A stretch of 64,000 nucleotides of DNA, taken from the NCBI GenBank assembly GCA_002480645.1, contig DLCN01000025.1, positions 3,492-67,491 of the forward strand. The letters run 5' to 3'. Source of the stretch: Balneolaceae bacterium UBA7797 (GTDB lineage Bacteria > Bacteroidota > Rhodothermia > Balneolales > Balneolaceae). Both the position numbers and the translations under genes were made by a program. Shown here one piece after another: positions 35,203 through 44,876 of this stretch. The notes beneath the pieces are model-generated. The model was not told the DNA's origin. It saw only the letters and a program-made list of their open reading frames with translations, and ran no database searches. Each line of letters starts with the position of its first letter. Position 1 is the stretch's first letter.

Positions 35203-35292
35203 ATTTTTACCTTTATTTTTTAATCGTGGAACCGTTTCCTTGTAAAAGCACCTTAAGTAAAGAGGTAAAAATCTAAAAAAAATAAATAAGGG

Positions 35293-37011
35293 CTAGCCTC
35301 CGGATAATTCATCATATAGTATCTGCACCTCTTTTCCTGAAGTTGATTCCAGAACATCCATTGCATATTTCTTCAGCCTGTCGAGCGGATATTGGGTCAG
35401 GATCTTCTTTACTTTAGGAATAGAAGATGGAGCCATACTCAGATCTGTCACCCCTAAACCTAATAAGCAAGGGGCACCAATGGGGTCTCCGGCCAGCTCA
35501 CCGCAAACACTCACTTCAATTTCATTCTCAATAGCTGCATCCACCGACATTTTTATCAGTTTCCAAACAGCCGGGTGATAATGCTGATAAATATTACAGA
35601 TACGCTCATTGCCGCGATCGACAGCTAATGAGTATTGTGTAAGGTCGTTTGTACCGATACTGAAGAAATCCACTTCTCGCGCAAACTTATCGGCCAGCAA
35701 GGCCGCACTTGGCACCTCAATCATCATTCCTACAGGTACTTGCTCATCGATTGGTATTCCTTCTTCAAGCAATTTCTGCTGTACTTGTTCAACTGCATTT
35801 CTAACCTCAATCACTTCTTCTACCAGGCTTACCATAGGTACCAGAATCTTGATGCGCCCCGGATATTTGCCTGCGCATTTCAAGATCGAGCGCAGTTGAC
35901 TGCAAAACATATCTTTTTCATCCAGTAACATTCTAATACCGCGCCAGCCCAGAAATGGGTTATCCTCATCAGGAGTGTGAACATTCAATTTATCTCCGCC
36001 AACATCAAATAAACGAATAGTGACCGGTCCCTGAATACCGGTCAGTATTTTTTTTAGAAATGCATCTTGTTCAGATTCACTTTTATTTGCCATGCCGCCA
36101 TAGAGCAATGCCTCTGTTCTTAAGAGACCGACACCTTCCCCTCCATTCTGATTGGCAAGATCCAGTTCCTGGGGAAATTCGATATTTGCCCTGAGGTGAA
36201 ACGGAAATCCATCCAATGTTTCAGACCGTTCTTTTTTCTTCCTCTCCGATTGCAATCTCTTTTTCTCAGCTTTTATCGCCTTCTTTATGCTCTTAACAAC
36301 ATCGGCAGATGGATCAAGGATCAATTCACCCTTATTTGCATCCAGAATTCCTGTTTTAGCATCTCTTGCAGAGTGCACAGCATGCTTAGCACTAACCAAA
36401 CACGGGATATTTAATGAACGGGCGATCAGCGCGGCATGAGAAGTAACCCCTCCTTTATCCATCACCAATCCCTTAACACCCCGCTCATGATATGTAACCA
36501 GGTCTGTCGGACTGATCTCTCTAACCACAAGAATGGCCCCTTTCTCAACCTCCAGGTGTTCCTGCTCATCACAGCTTAGGGCCACTAAACGATCTCTGAT
36601 ATTTTCCAGATCAATAATTCGCTGTCTGAACAAATCGGATCCACTTTCCTTTAATCGCTCGATAAAACCATTGAATGTCTTATAGATGGCATAATCAACG
36701 CAATACTGATCATCCCCGATCATTTTATTGATCATTATTTCAATTTCCTGATCGGCTACGATGTGCTTTTGGGCTTCAATAATTTCAGAGGTCTGCTTAT
36801 CCAGGTTAGAAAGCAGGTCATCCAACTCAGCCAAATAGAGCGTTCTGGCATTGATAAAAAGTTGCTGATGTCTATCTATATCTGAAGCAGAGATCTTTTC
36901 AGGATGTACTATTCTCTCTTTCTCATCAATTACCAATAATGGACCAACGATCAACCCTTCGCTTCCAGGTAATCCTTGAACCTTCGCTGCTTCAAGATCG
37001 TTACTACTCAT
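35293..37011 (-). CDS. ptsI: Phosphoenolpyruvate-protein phosphotransferase (enzyme I)
   Basis: 572 residues from ATG 37009-37011, 10 nt after the ptsH stop; the open frame goes back to a TTG that overlaps ptsH and is not preferred. The phospho-acceptor His192 lies in KGGVTSHAALIARS, and the PEP-binding barrel shows EGVGLLRTEALLYGG, MIEVPSAALLADKFA, IGTNDLTQYSLAVDR and the catalytic Cys in VSVCGELAGD. It transfers phosphate from PEP to HPr. No EIIA/B/C sugar permease gene is in the window, so the system's outputs are not visible here. Confidence 0.97.
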   Translation of the reverse strand: MSSNDLEAAKVQGLPGSEGLIVGPLLVIDEKERIVHPEKISASDIDRHQQLFINARTLYLAELDDLLSNLDKQTSEIIEAQKHIVADQEIEIMINKMIGDDQYCVDYAIYKTFNGFIERLKESGSDLFRQRIIDLENIRDRLVALSCDEQEHLEVEKGAILVVREISPTDLVTYHERGVKGLVMDKGGVTSHAALIARSLNIPCLVSAKHAVHSARDAKTGILDANKGELILDPSADVVKSIKKAIKAEKKRLQSERKKKERSETLDGFPFHLRANIEFPQELDLANQNGGEGVGLLRTEALLYGGMANKSESEQDAFLKKILTGIQGPVTIRLFDVGGDKLNVHTPDEDNPFLGWRGIRMLLDEKDMFCSQLRSILKCAGKYPGRIKILVPMVSLVEEVIEVRNAVEQVQQKLLEEGIPIDEQVPVGMMIEVPSAALLADKFAREVDFFSIGTNDLTQYSLAVDRGNERICNIYQHYHPAVWKLIKMSVDAAIENEIEVSVCGELAGDPIGAPCLLGLGVTDLSMAPSSIPKVKKILTQYPLDRLKKYAMDVLESTSGKEVQILYDELSGG

Positions 37012-37021
37012 ACTCCCAAAT

Positions 37022-37294
37022 CTATTCGTCTTCCATTCCAAATTTATTTGCTACGAGAGTTTCAATGGCTTCTAAGGCCTCCTTTTCATCGGGACCATCC
37101 AGTTCTATATCCAGTTCAGCGCCTTGTTCTGCGGCAAGGGTCATTACTCCCAGAATACTTTTACCATTCACTCTGTAGCCGTACATATGAATGTAGAAAT
37201 CGGATTTAAATTTACCTGCTAGTTTAACTAACGCAGCTGATGGCCTGGCATGTAACCCGGAGCTGTTTAAAATGGTTATTTTCTTTTTGATCAT
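37022..37294 (-). CDS. ptsH: HPr phosphocarrier protein
   Basis: 90 residues. His15 (GLHARPS) is the enzyme I phosphorylation site and Ser46 is kept in the GKSILGVM context that HPr kinase/phosphorylase recognises, so catabolite-type regulation by Ser phosphorylation is possible; no hprK is in the window. It is first in the ptsH-ptsI pair, 10 nt before ptsI, and divergent from gatC across a 140-nt gap. Confidence 0.96.
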   Translation of the reverse strand: MIKKKITILNSSGLHARPSAALVKLAGKFKSDFYIHMYGYRVNGKSILGVMTLAAEQGAELDIELDGPDEKEALEAIETLVANKFGMEDE

Positions 37295-37434
37295 GACTTA
37301 ATATAGCATTCTTAAGTAATAATACATCCCTGTATGTAATAGAGATTTACGACGATTTTCAAAATCTGAAGATAAAGAATTACCCTTTCAATCTATCTTT
37401 CTTAACTTGTGCCGCTCAAATTAACAATTCAGAT

Positions 37435-37722
37435 ATGTCAGTAACAGAAAAAGATGTACGATATGTGGCCGGTTTGGCCCGTTTACAGTTGTCGGAAAAG
37501 GAAGTAAAAACACTTGCCGGCGACATGAATGATATTTTAGGCTATATGGACCAACTCAATGAGCTGGACACGACCAATGTAGAGCCTCTGGAGCATGTTA
37601 TTGAAATGGATAGTCGATTGAGAAAAGATGAAGCTAAAGCTCCAATTTCTCACGAAGATGCACTAAAAAATGCTCCGGATGCAGATTCAGATTATTTCCG
37701 TGTACCTAAAGTTATAGAATAA
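37435..37722 (+). CDS. gatC: Asp/Glu-tRNA amidotransferase subunit C
   Basis: 95 residues with the family pattern VRYVAGLARLQLSEKEV and LNELDTTNVEPLEHV, ending DYFRVPKVIE. GatC clamps GatA to GatB in the complex that turns misacylated Glu-tRNA(Gln) or Asp-tRNA(Asn) into Gln/Asn-tRNA. gatA and gatB are not next to it, which is usual in this phylum. It precedes the yfhO-like gene by 5 nt. Confidence 0.95.
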   Translation: MSVTEKDVRYVAGLARLQLSEKEVKTLAGDMNDILGYMDQLNELDTTNVEPLEHVIEMDSRLRKDEAKAPISHEDALKNAPDADSDYFRVPKVIE

Positions 37723-37727
37723 TTCAT

Positions 37728-40175
37728 ATGTCGCAGTCCGCCACAGACTTTTTTACCAGCATGCCCAAATCCAGACAACATATTCTGTCTCTGGTAATTC
37801 TATTTATTGTCCCGTTCGTGTTATTCTTTGACATCACACTAGGTGGAAAGGAACTTGAACGACATGATATAACCCAATGGCGTGCCGGGGCGGAATCTAT
37901 CATTGAATACAGGGAAGAATTCGGAAAAGAACCCTTGTGGGCAGAAAATATGTTCGGTGGAATGCCAGCTTATGTAGTTTCTGTAAAAAAACAGGTGCCT
38001 CATCTTGATTATCTTTCAAGACTTTTTCAGGGAATATATCCTGCATTTCAATTCTGGGTAATGCTATCCGGCATGTACTTTTTACTGGTATTAATGGGAT
38101 TCCGGCCCTTATCCTCGGTATTTGGAAGCCTGCTTTATAGTCTCACTACCTATTTCCCTGTAATTATCATGGCCGGTCACACGTCCAAGTTTTTTGCCTT
38201 GGGTATCATACCATGGGTGATTGCCGGTTATTGGATGTTAACCCGATCGGATAAAAAGCTACCCGGATTACTGCTTTTTATGGTTAGTATGACTTTAGAA
38301 GTCCGTGCAGGCCATCCACAGATCACGTATTACTTTATGTATTTACTTGGTTTCCTATGGCTGTTTGATTCCTGGAATGCTTTCAAGAAAAATGATCTTA
38401 AAAATTGGGGAATAGTTACGGCAATGCTTCTGATCGGAGGCATCGTCGGGATTCTGGGTAACGCTGAACGTTTTCTGACTCTTCAGGAATACGCAGAGTA
38501 CAGTATTCGAGGCGGCTCTGCAATTCAAGGAACAGAAGGACTGAATGAATCATATGCATTTGCGTGGTCTCAAGGTATTTCAGAGACCTTAACATTATTA
38601 GTGCCCGATCTGTTTGGGGGTGCTTCGCCGGATTACTGGGGACCAAAATCTGTAACATCCGGCCCGCACTATCTTGGTATTATGGCCCTTCTCTTTATAC
38701 TGATCGCATTATTTAAAGTGCGAAAAAAGGTTATGTACGTGTTCTTTGGCACAGGAACTCTTGCCATATTCTTTGCATGGGGGAATAATTTTGAATTGTT
38801 GAATCACTTTGCTTTCAACTACATCCCTATGTTCAGCAAATTCAGAGCCCCTGAAACCTGGTTGGTACTCACTTCATTCAGTTACTCAGTGGTGGCTGTT
38901 TACGGATTGAACTGGCTGCTAACAAATTATCATGAAAAATCAGTAAGCCTGAAATCCTTCTATTCTCCTTTTGGCATTGTCTTAGCTATCCTGATCTCAC
39001 TTTTCGTTTTTACAAAATCAACAGATTACATAAATCCTGTTGAGATAGATCGAATTTCCGCTCAGATCGCTCAACAAAATCAGGTGAGCCCACAAAACCC
39101 ACAGGTTCGCCAACAAGCCCGTAATTATGTGAAAACCCGATTGGTACCGGAACGAGAAGAAAAAGCAAATGCTGATGTACTACGTGCCGGCTTCTTCATA
39201 GTAATTTCTGGTGCTTTGGTATTTTTACTTATCAGTGAAAAATTAAATGCTACTGCAACCGTAGCCTTAATAGTTCTGGCTACAGGCATCGATCTTGTTT
39301 CCGTGGATAAACGCTATATCAATGAGGAAAAATTTGTAGCTGGTAACGTAGATACAGAACGCTATATACTTTCACAAAAGCGGGATATTGATACTTATAT
39401 TGTAGATAACATCCACTCTGATGAAGCCTATCCATATCGCGTTTTGCCACTGCTTGATGGAGCCTTCAGTAACGCGGTGCCTTCTTATTTTTATCCAAGT
39501 CTGGGTGGATACACCGGGGCAAAATTAAGCACAGTGCAAGATGTATTAATGGCAGATGGTAATCCGCTGTTCGCCGGTCCGATGGGAATAAATCTCGATC
39601 TACTTGCTCTACTCAATACAAAGTACATCACATATGGTCAGGGTTTGAATCTACCGGGAATTACACCGGTTTTCCAAAGTCAATCCGGAGTGGTATACGA
39701 ACTAAACAATGTACTACCAAAAGCCTTCTTTGTGGACTCATTGATCACCGCTCAGAACTCTGTAGAAGCTTATGAATACTTATATCCCGGTAAAACAGAT
39801 CTTTCCAGCACGGCAATAGTGGAAGATTACGAAGGTTCTACCTCTGCTGATTCCACCGCATCGGTCGAGGTAACCAACTATACGGGTGCTGAAATGAGTT
39901 TTAAGGTCAGCAGAAAGAATCCCGGTTTTCTTGTGATCAGTGAAATGTATTATCCCGCGGGTTGGAAAGCTTATCTTGATGGGGCAGAAACACCGATCTA
40001 CAAGACCGATTACCTGCTTCGCGGTGTCGAAATCCCTGCCGGAGATCATGAACTTGAATTACGTTTCGAGCCGGCTTCCTACAAAATCGGATCTATGATT
40101 GCCTGGGGTTCTTTTAGTATTCAAGTTTTACTAACAATTTATTTGATCACCGGGTTATTTTTAAAGAAAAAATAA
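37728..40175 (+). CDS. YfhO family polytopic membrane protein
   Basis: 815 residues with about 13 membrane helices, a large C-terminal extracytoplasmic domain (about 560-780) and a final helix (about 786-808). Family signatures include GGxMPAYVVS near 80, AGHTSKFFALGIIPWVIAGY near 142 and EVRAGHPQITYYF. YfhO of Bacillus is needed for lipoteichoic-acid glycosylation and the fold is that of a GT-C glycosyltransferase using a lipid-linked sugar; the same activity here is inference. It sits 27 nt before the glycan cluster and could add a sugar to a surface molecule made by it. Confidence 0.9.
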   Translation: MSQSATDFFTSMPKSRQHILSLVILFIVPFVLFFDITLGGKELERHDITQWRAGAESIIEYREEFGKEPLWAENMFGGMPAYVVSVKKQVPHLDYLSRLFQGIYPAFQFWVMLSGMYFLLVLMGFRPLSSVFGSLLYSLTTYFPVIIMAGHTSKFFALGIIPWVIAGYWMLTRSDKKLPGLLLFMVSMTLEVRAGHPQITYYFMYLLGFLWLFDSWNAFKKNDLKNWGIVTAMLLIGGIVGILGNAERFLTLQEYAEYSIRGGSAIQGTEGLNESYAFAWSQGISETLTLLVPDLFGGASPDYWGPKSVTSGPHYLGIMALLFILIALFKVRKKVMYVFFGTGTLAIFFAWGNNFELLNHFAFNYIPMFSKFRAPETWLVLTSFSYSVVAVYGLNWLLTNYHEKSVSLKSFYSPFGIVLAILISLFVFTKSTDYINPVEIDRISAQIAQQNQVSPQNPQVRQQARNYVKTRLVPEREEKANADVLRAGFFIVISGALVFLLISEKLNATATVALIVLATGIDLVSVDKRYINEEKFVAGNVDTERYILSQKRDIDTYIVDNIHSDEAYPYRVLPLLDGAFSNAVPSYFYPSLGGYTGAKLSTVQDVLMADGNPLFAGPMGINLDLLALLNTKYITYGQGLNLPGITPVFQSQSGVVYELNNVLPKAFFVDSLITAQNSVEAYEYLYPGKTDLSSTAIVEDYEGSTSADSTASVEVTNYTGAEMSFKVSRKNPGFLVISEMYYPAGWKAYLDGAETPIYKTDYLLRGVEIPAGDHELELRFEPASYKIGSMIAWGSFSIQVLLTIYLITGLFLKKK

Positions 40176-40202
40176 GGTCCTTTTCCTCTAATACTATACT
40201 AC

Positions 40203-40757
40203 ATGTTGATTGTAATTTCGGGACCAGATGGCACAGGTAAAACGACTCTTGCAAAATTGTTATCCGATAGGATTCCAGATCTGAACTATATCTATTTTGG
40301 TAGTAATGTAGAAAACAGACAGTACAAGTATTTTGACAGATTCATTAAAAAGGAGAAATCTGGAAAGCTTCGTACAGCGTTCAAGTATTTTGTTACATTC
40401 TTAAATGACTTTTATTATTTCAGAAAAGCACAGCATCAGCATATAATTGCTGATAGATGTCCCATCGACAAATACGTTGGTACAAAAATTCATAATAAAA
40501 AATATCGATTTCTGTACCATAAATTAGCTCTGAGGTTATTACCTGACCCGGATCATATTATATTGTTGGAAGGAGATTTAGAGACAATATATCAACGAAA
40601 AAAAGAAATACCTGTTTCTGTTATTGAGTTAATGATCAAATATTATAAGGAGTATATTTTTGATCATAATATTTCATTCTCCACACTAGATACTACCAAA
40701 TATTCACTCGATGAAAGTTATACTCAGGCAGAGAAAATCGTGAAAGAATTATTATGA
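40203..40757 (+). CDS. Thymidylate-kinase-like P-loop protein
   Basis: 184 residues. Walker A GPDGTGKTT (7-15) at the very N-terminus and a DR motif (ADRCPID) match the dTMP-kinase-like P-loop fold. It differs from housekeeping Tmk in the substrate-binding segments and is in a glycan cluster, so the phosphorylated substrate is probably not dTMP; that is inference. It is the first gene of a tight trio: its stop overlaps the next start by 4 nt (ATGA). Confidence 0.72.
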   Translation: MLIVISGPDGTGKTTLAKLLSDRIPDLNYIYFGSNVENRQYKYFDRFIKKEKSGKLRTAFKYFVTFLNDFYYFRKAQHQHIIADRCPIDKYVGTKIHNKKYRFLYHKLALRLLPDPDHIILLEGDLETIYQRKKEIPVSVIELMIKYYKEYIFDHNISFSTLDTTKYSLDESYTQAEKIVKELL

Positions 40758-41491
40758 TTTCCGAGCAAATAAAACTGATATTTAAAATACTTAATGAGAG
40801 TAATATTCGATTTTTTTTACTTAGACCCGTTCAATTATCTAATAAAATTACTGATATCGACCTGATTGTTCAGAAATCTGATCTTCAACAATTACTAGTT
40901 GAAATTTCAACCTCAGAACTAGCAATTTCAATTAAGAAGACGCCCTACAACGAGAGCATCAAAGTTATTGTAGGTAAAGTAATTTTAGACATCCAGTTTT
41001 ATCCCGCTTTTTTCCCTCGTAAAAGCTTAGTCATTAAACATACTCCACCATATTCTAAGGCAATTTATTCAAACGAGCATAATGCTTTTCTTCCGGAGGT
41101 AAATTCAGAGGTCCTGTTTACATTTTGGGTTTTAAGATTAATGCTTGATAAGACTAGTGCTGATCTATCCAATTCCTATTTACTTTTTAAAAAAATGTAT
41201 TCTCATAATTCTTTAGTTAATTTGAAATCTGATTTTTTTAGAAAATGGAATTCACTTGTATTCAGAAAGAAAAATGCAGAGGCTTTTGATTTAATACAGC
41301 GTTTTTGTGAGGGTGGTTTTAACGATAAATCAGGGTTGATTAATAAAGAATTAAAAAAACTTGTATTCAGAGATCGGCCATCATTCTATCTAAGAAGATT
41401 GTTTGATGAATTCCGATTTCGATTACTAAGAAAGACAGGTGTATATTCTCGCATATTTAATATCGGGCAGCTTCAAAAGTTAAAGCTATGA
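40754..41491 (+). CDS. Minimal nucleotidyltransferase-like protein
   Basis: 245 residues. TDIDLIV (Asp34 and Asp36) and LDIQF (Asp79) give the DxD...D metal triad of the polymerase-beta-type nucleotidyltransferase fold, although the usual upstream GS pair is not clear (LRPVQLSNK instead). The C-terminal half is basic and helical. The substrate is unknown; members in polysaccharide clusters are often annotated only as nucleotidyltransferase family. Overlaps the genes on both sides by 4 nt. Confidence 0.6.
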   Translation: MISEQIKLIFKILNESNIRFFLLRPVQLSNKITDIDLIVQKSDLQQLLVEISTSELAISIKKTPYNESIKVIVGKVILDIQFYPAFFPRKSLVIKHTPPYSKAIYSNEHNAFLPEVNSEVLFTFWVLRLMLDKTSADLSNSYLLFKKMYSHNSLVNLKSDFFRKWNSLVFRKKNAEAFDLIQRFCEGGFNDKSGLINKELKKLVFRDRPSFYLRRLFDEFRFRLLRKTGVYSRIFNIGQLQKLKL

Positions 41492-42264
41492 AGTTCTATT
41501 GCTACCCAAAAAAATTAGATCGTTGTTTGATTTATTCAAATTACAAGCTGCAGCGAAATAAGTTATTTTCTGAACTTTTGCTCCAATTAACCCCAAAAAA
41601 TTCAATTTTTTACAGACTTCGAAATTCATACTTGGGACATGTTTTTACCTCTTTCAGTCGATTAAATTTGGATGTACCTTCCAAGGATGGGGAGTATATT
41701 GGGATTAAAAAAGAAGATCGGATAATCTTATTTGAATTTAATGATGATAAACCAAACAAGGTTTATAAAATGTTAAATGGAAGCACCAAATGGTCTGTTG
41801 AAAATTTCATTGGACATCAAATCATCCGCGAATATTCACTTGACGAAATCCACAGAAAAATTACTTCCATAGAAAAAGCATTTTCATTACAAAAAAATCT
41901 AAATGAACAATCAAATTTTGTTCATGGGGATTTTACACATTTCAATATACTGGTAAATGATGAAAATGAGATTCAGATAATCGATGAACTAAACTCTGAA
42001 AATTCTGCTCTTTATGATGTTTTTTATTTTTACAGTTACTTAAAACAGAATATGGAGCGCAGAAAGAATCTTAGTCCAGTTATTCGAAATAAAATACTTG
42101 AATTGGTTGGTAAGTCAATAATAAAAATATACTCTTATGATAAAAAATCTGAGTTTGAGATGGATTTTAATTCGATAAAAATACCAACCATAACCGGTTT
42201 ACTTAAACAGAATCATAAGAGATATCTGAAGGAGTTTTACTCTTTATTTTATCCTGATGTTTGA
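41488..42264 (+). CDS. Phosphotransferase of the APH/choline-kinase fold
   Basis: 258 residues. The catalytic loop HGDFTHFN (His146, Asp148, Asn153) and the second metal site IIDE (Asp166) follow the Brenner-motif layout of aminoglycoside/choline kinases; VYKM near 94 may supply the ATP-binding lysine. The N-lobe is short. Substrate not known: a small sugar, amino alcohol or nucleoside carrier is possible. Third gene of the kinase-nucleotidyltransferase-kinase trio; 20 nt before a glycosyltransferase gene. Confidence 0.65.
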   Translation: MKFYCYPKKLDRCLIYSNYKLQRNKLFSELLLQLTPKNSIFYRLRNSYLGHVFTSFSRLNLDVPSKDGEYIGIKKEDRIILFEFNDDKPNKVYKMLNGSTKWSVENFIGHQIIREYSLDEIHRKITSIEKAFSLQKNLNEQSNFVHGDFTHFNILVNDENEIQIIDELNSENSALYDVFYFYSYLKQNMERRKNLSPVIRNKILELVGKSIIKIYSYDKKSEFEMDFNSIKIPTITGLLKQNHKRYLKEFYSLFYPDV

Positions 42265-42284
42265 TATTTCGAGGTTATATCTGA

Positions 42285-43574
42285 TTGGAGAAAAAAAAGA
42301 AAATTTTAATTATAACATACTACTGGCCACCTAGTGGAGGGGCTGGTGTACAGAGGTGGGTCAAATTCTGTAAATATTTACCTGATTTTGGATATGAACC
42401 TATTGTTCTGACTGTAGAAAATGGTACGTATCCTTTAACAGATACCAGCCTCCTGGATCAAATCCCAGCAGACACAAAAGTTTACCGTTCCAAAAGTATA
42501 GAACCTTATTCCTTATTCGGAAAAATCACCGGAAAAAGCAGTGAAGAGGTTTCCACCCCGGCTACTGCATTTACTACCGAAAAGGAAAGTCTGCTGAAAA
42601 AAATTGGGGTCTGGATCAGAGCAAATCTTTTTATTCCGGATGCCAGAATAGGATGGATACCTGATACTTTAAAAAAGGCAAAAGAGTTACTCACATCCTA
42701 CGACATTGACACATTCATTACAACTGGTCCGCCAAACTCTACACATGTAACTGGTACAAAGCTTAAAGAATCCTTTCCTGAAGCTAAATGGATCATGGAT
42801 ATGCGGGATCCATGGTCTAAGATCTTTTTTAACGAGACTTTACCCCGTTCTTTTCCGGCCTCATGGTTTGATGAATATCTGGAAAAAAAAGCATTATCAT
42901 TAGCCGATGAAGTTATTGTTGTTTCAAAAAATATGGCTGATCTTGAACGAACTATTTTTGAGAGATCTTATCAGATAATTCCTAATGGATTTGATCACGA
43001 AGATTTCCGGGTGTCGGGAAGAGAAAAGTCAGAAAAATTCTCCATCAAATATGTAGGTAGCATGACCGAAGCCGCCATCCCCTATGCTTTCTTCCATGCC
43101 GTCAGCAAATTATCACCCGTATTAAAGAGTAAACTGGAAATTCATTTCTATGGGTCGTTCAATGATAAAGTGAAGCAAATGATCTCAAAATACGGGCTGT
43201 CTGATTTGGTCTCATTTCATGGGTATATCCCACATCTTGAAGCAAAAAATGAAATGCAATCAGCAGACTTACTCCTCTTGGTTATTCCTCAAACAACAAA
43301 TAATGAATTAATACTCACTGGGAAATTATTTGATTACATCGGGTCTCAGAGCCCCATATTGTACATTGGCCCGATACCCGGAGATGCTGCCGATATAATT
43401 AAGGAAGCACAGGTTGGCCATTGTTTCGAATATACTGATGAAACAGGAATTACCGATTTTCTTGAGGAATCTATTAGCAAGAATAAAGTTGAATATTCAG
43501 CCTGGGAAAAAGACTTTAAGGATCATCCTTACTCCAGGTATAGCTTAACTAAACATTTATCAAACTTATTGTAA
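42285..43574 (+). CDS. Glycosyltransferase, GT4-like
   Basis: 429 residues from TTG. N-terminal ILIITYYWPPSGGAGVQRW (about 7-25) and a C-terminal Rossmann domain with IKYVGSMTEAA and the GKLFDYIGSQSP donor-binding segment (about 348-359) are typical of GT-B retaining transferases such as WcaI/WbuB. It transfers a nucleotide-activated sugar to a lipid-linked or growing glycan at the cytosolic face. Donor and acceptor unknown. Confidence 0.87.
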   Translation: MEKKKKILIITYYWPPSGGAGVQRWVKFCKYLPDFGYEPIVLTVENGTYPLTDTSLLDQIPADTKVYRSKSIEPYSLFGKITGKSSEEVSTPATAFTTEKESLLKKIGVWIRANLFIPDARIGWIPDTLKKAKELLTSYDIDTFITTGPPNSTHVTGTKLKESFPEAKWIMDMRDPWSKIFFNETLPRSFPASWFDEYLEKKALSLADEVIVVSKNMADLERTIFERSYQIIPNGFDHEDFRVSGREKSEKFSIKYVGSMTEAAIPYAFFHAVSKLSPVLKSKLEIHFYGSFNDKVKQMISKYGLSDLVSFHGYIPHLEAKNEMQSADLLLLVIPQTTNNELILTGKLFDYIGSQSPILYIGPIPGDAADIIKEAQVGHCFEYTDETGITDFLEESISKNKVEYSAWEKDFKDHPYSRYSLTKHLSNLL

Positions 43575-43580
43575 GCCAAA

Positions 43581-44876
43581 TTGTACTACGAGGACTACAT
43601 ATTAGATACCTTTAGAAGTATATATGAAGTAAATTCTGAAATCACTATTGGCTATAACAGTTCCTGTGACGTATGTATATTAAACTCATCTGATACTTTT
43701 TTCAATAACACAGAAGCTCATCCTGAAAATTTCACTTTTAAAAAATGGGATAACAGATTACTTCCCGTCCTATTCTCTAAAGATAATATCGATGATTGGT
43801 TTACTCTTAATCGAAATCAAGTAATTATTAATTATGACATACTTGGCGCCGCCTTCTACTTTATAAGTGGATGGCAGGAAATCCATACCAGAAAAAGAGA
43901 TGAACATGGTAGGTTTCCATATAATGAAAGTCATCAAAAAAAGTATGACTACCTCACTGTTCCAGTAGTTAATTATTATTTCGATGTGCTAAAAAAAGCT
44001 ATTGAACTAAGTTCAAACAAGCACATTCAGCGCAAAATCTGGCCTGATTCGAACTTTAAGACCATTATCACTCACGATATTGATAAAATAAATAGTGGTT
44101 GGAAAGAAGGCGGATTTTCGGCATTAAAAAAAGGAAACTTTATTACTCTACTTTCTCTTCTTGCTAAAAAAGTTGTTTCGATAGATCCCTGGCAGAATAT
44201 CCCGGATATAGTTGAACTTGAGCGTTCATTAAATATTCCATCTACGTTTTTCTTTTTAACCAGCAAAGAGAAAGGTAACGCTGATTATAAGCTAACACAG
44301 GTTAAACCATGGCTTGATTTAATAATTAAACAAGGTTCAGAAGTCGCTTTACATGGAAGCCTCGGAAGTTGTAATAATCACGAAGTTTTAAAAACAGAAA
44401 AGAGCAAACTAATTACTAACCCAACTGGTAACAGATTCCATTATCTAAAATTTGAGCCTTCAACGTTTGCTAAGAATCTTGAGTATGCCGGGTTTAAATA
44501 TGATTCTTCAGTAGGTTTCGCAGAACATATAGGTTTCAGATATGGTTTTTGTTTTCCATTCAAATTGTATGATTTACAATCGAAATCTGTATCTGATGTA
44601 CTTGAAATCCCATTGGTGCTAATGGATGCTACTCTAAGTCATCAGAAATACATGAAAAATGATCCGGAAAAACATCTGAAAATTGATCTGGTCATTGAGG
44701 AGGTGAAAAAGTTTGGAGGAGTACTTACAATACTGTGGCATAACAATTACTTTTCGGAACATAAATATTCCGGTTGGAAAGAACTTTTTATTAGTATAAT
44801 TAAAAAACTAATTGATAAAGGCTCCTGCTTCAGTACCTGTAATGAAATAGCCGATCAATTCAATTTAGATGAGTAA
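43581..44876 (+). CDS. Polysaccharide deacetylase family protein
   Basis: 431 residues from TTG. An N-terminal region of unknown type (about 1-150) precedes a NodB-like deacetylase domain: metal-binding motif THDID at 164-168, SLNIPSTFFFLTS, HGSLGSCNN as the second motif (one histidine, the usual second His not evident) and ILWHNNYFS near the C-terminus as the catalytic-base region. It probably removes N- or O-acetyl groups from the glycan. The last 8 nt overlap the next gene. Confidence 0.85.
   Translation: MYYEDYILDTFRSIYEVNSEITIGYNSSCDVCILNSSDTFFNNTEAHPENFTFKKWDNRLLPVLFSKDNIDDWFTLNRNQVIINYDILGAAFYFISGWQEIHTRKRDEHGRFPYNESHQKKYDYLTVPVVNYYFDVLKKAIELSSNKHIQRKIWPDSNFKTIITHDIDKINSGWKEGGFSALKKGNFITLLSLLAKKVVSIDPWQNIPDIVELERSLNIPSTFFFLTSKEKGNADYKLTQVKPWLDLIIKQGSEVALHGSLGSCNNHEVLKTEKSKLITNPTGNRFHYLKFEPSTFAKNLEYAGFKYDSSVGFAEHIGFRYGFCFPFKLYDLQSKSVSDVLEIPLVLMDATLSHQKYMKNDPEKHLKIDLVIEEVKKFGGVLTILWHNNYFSEHKYSGWKELFISIIKKLIDKGSCFSTCNEIADQFNLDE

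Noticed and set aside
37012..37041. 10-codon N-terminal extension of ptsI from TTG
   Set aside because: It overlaps the ptsH stop and the ATG at 37009-37011 gives the normal layout with a 10-nt gap.
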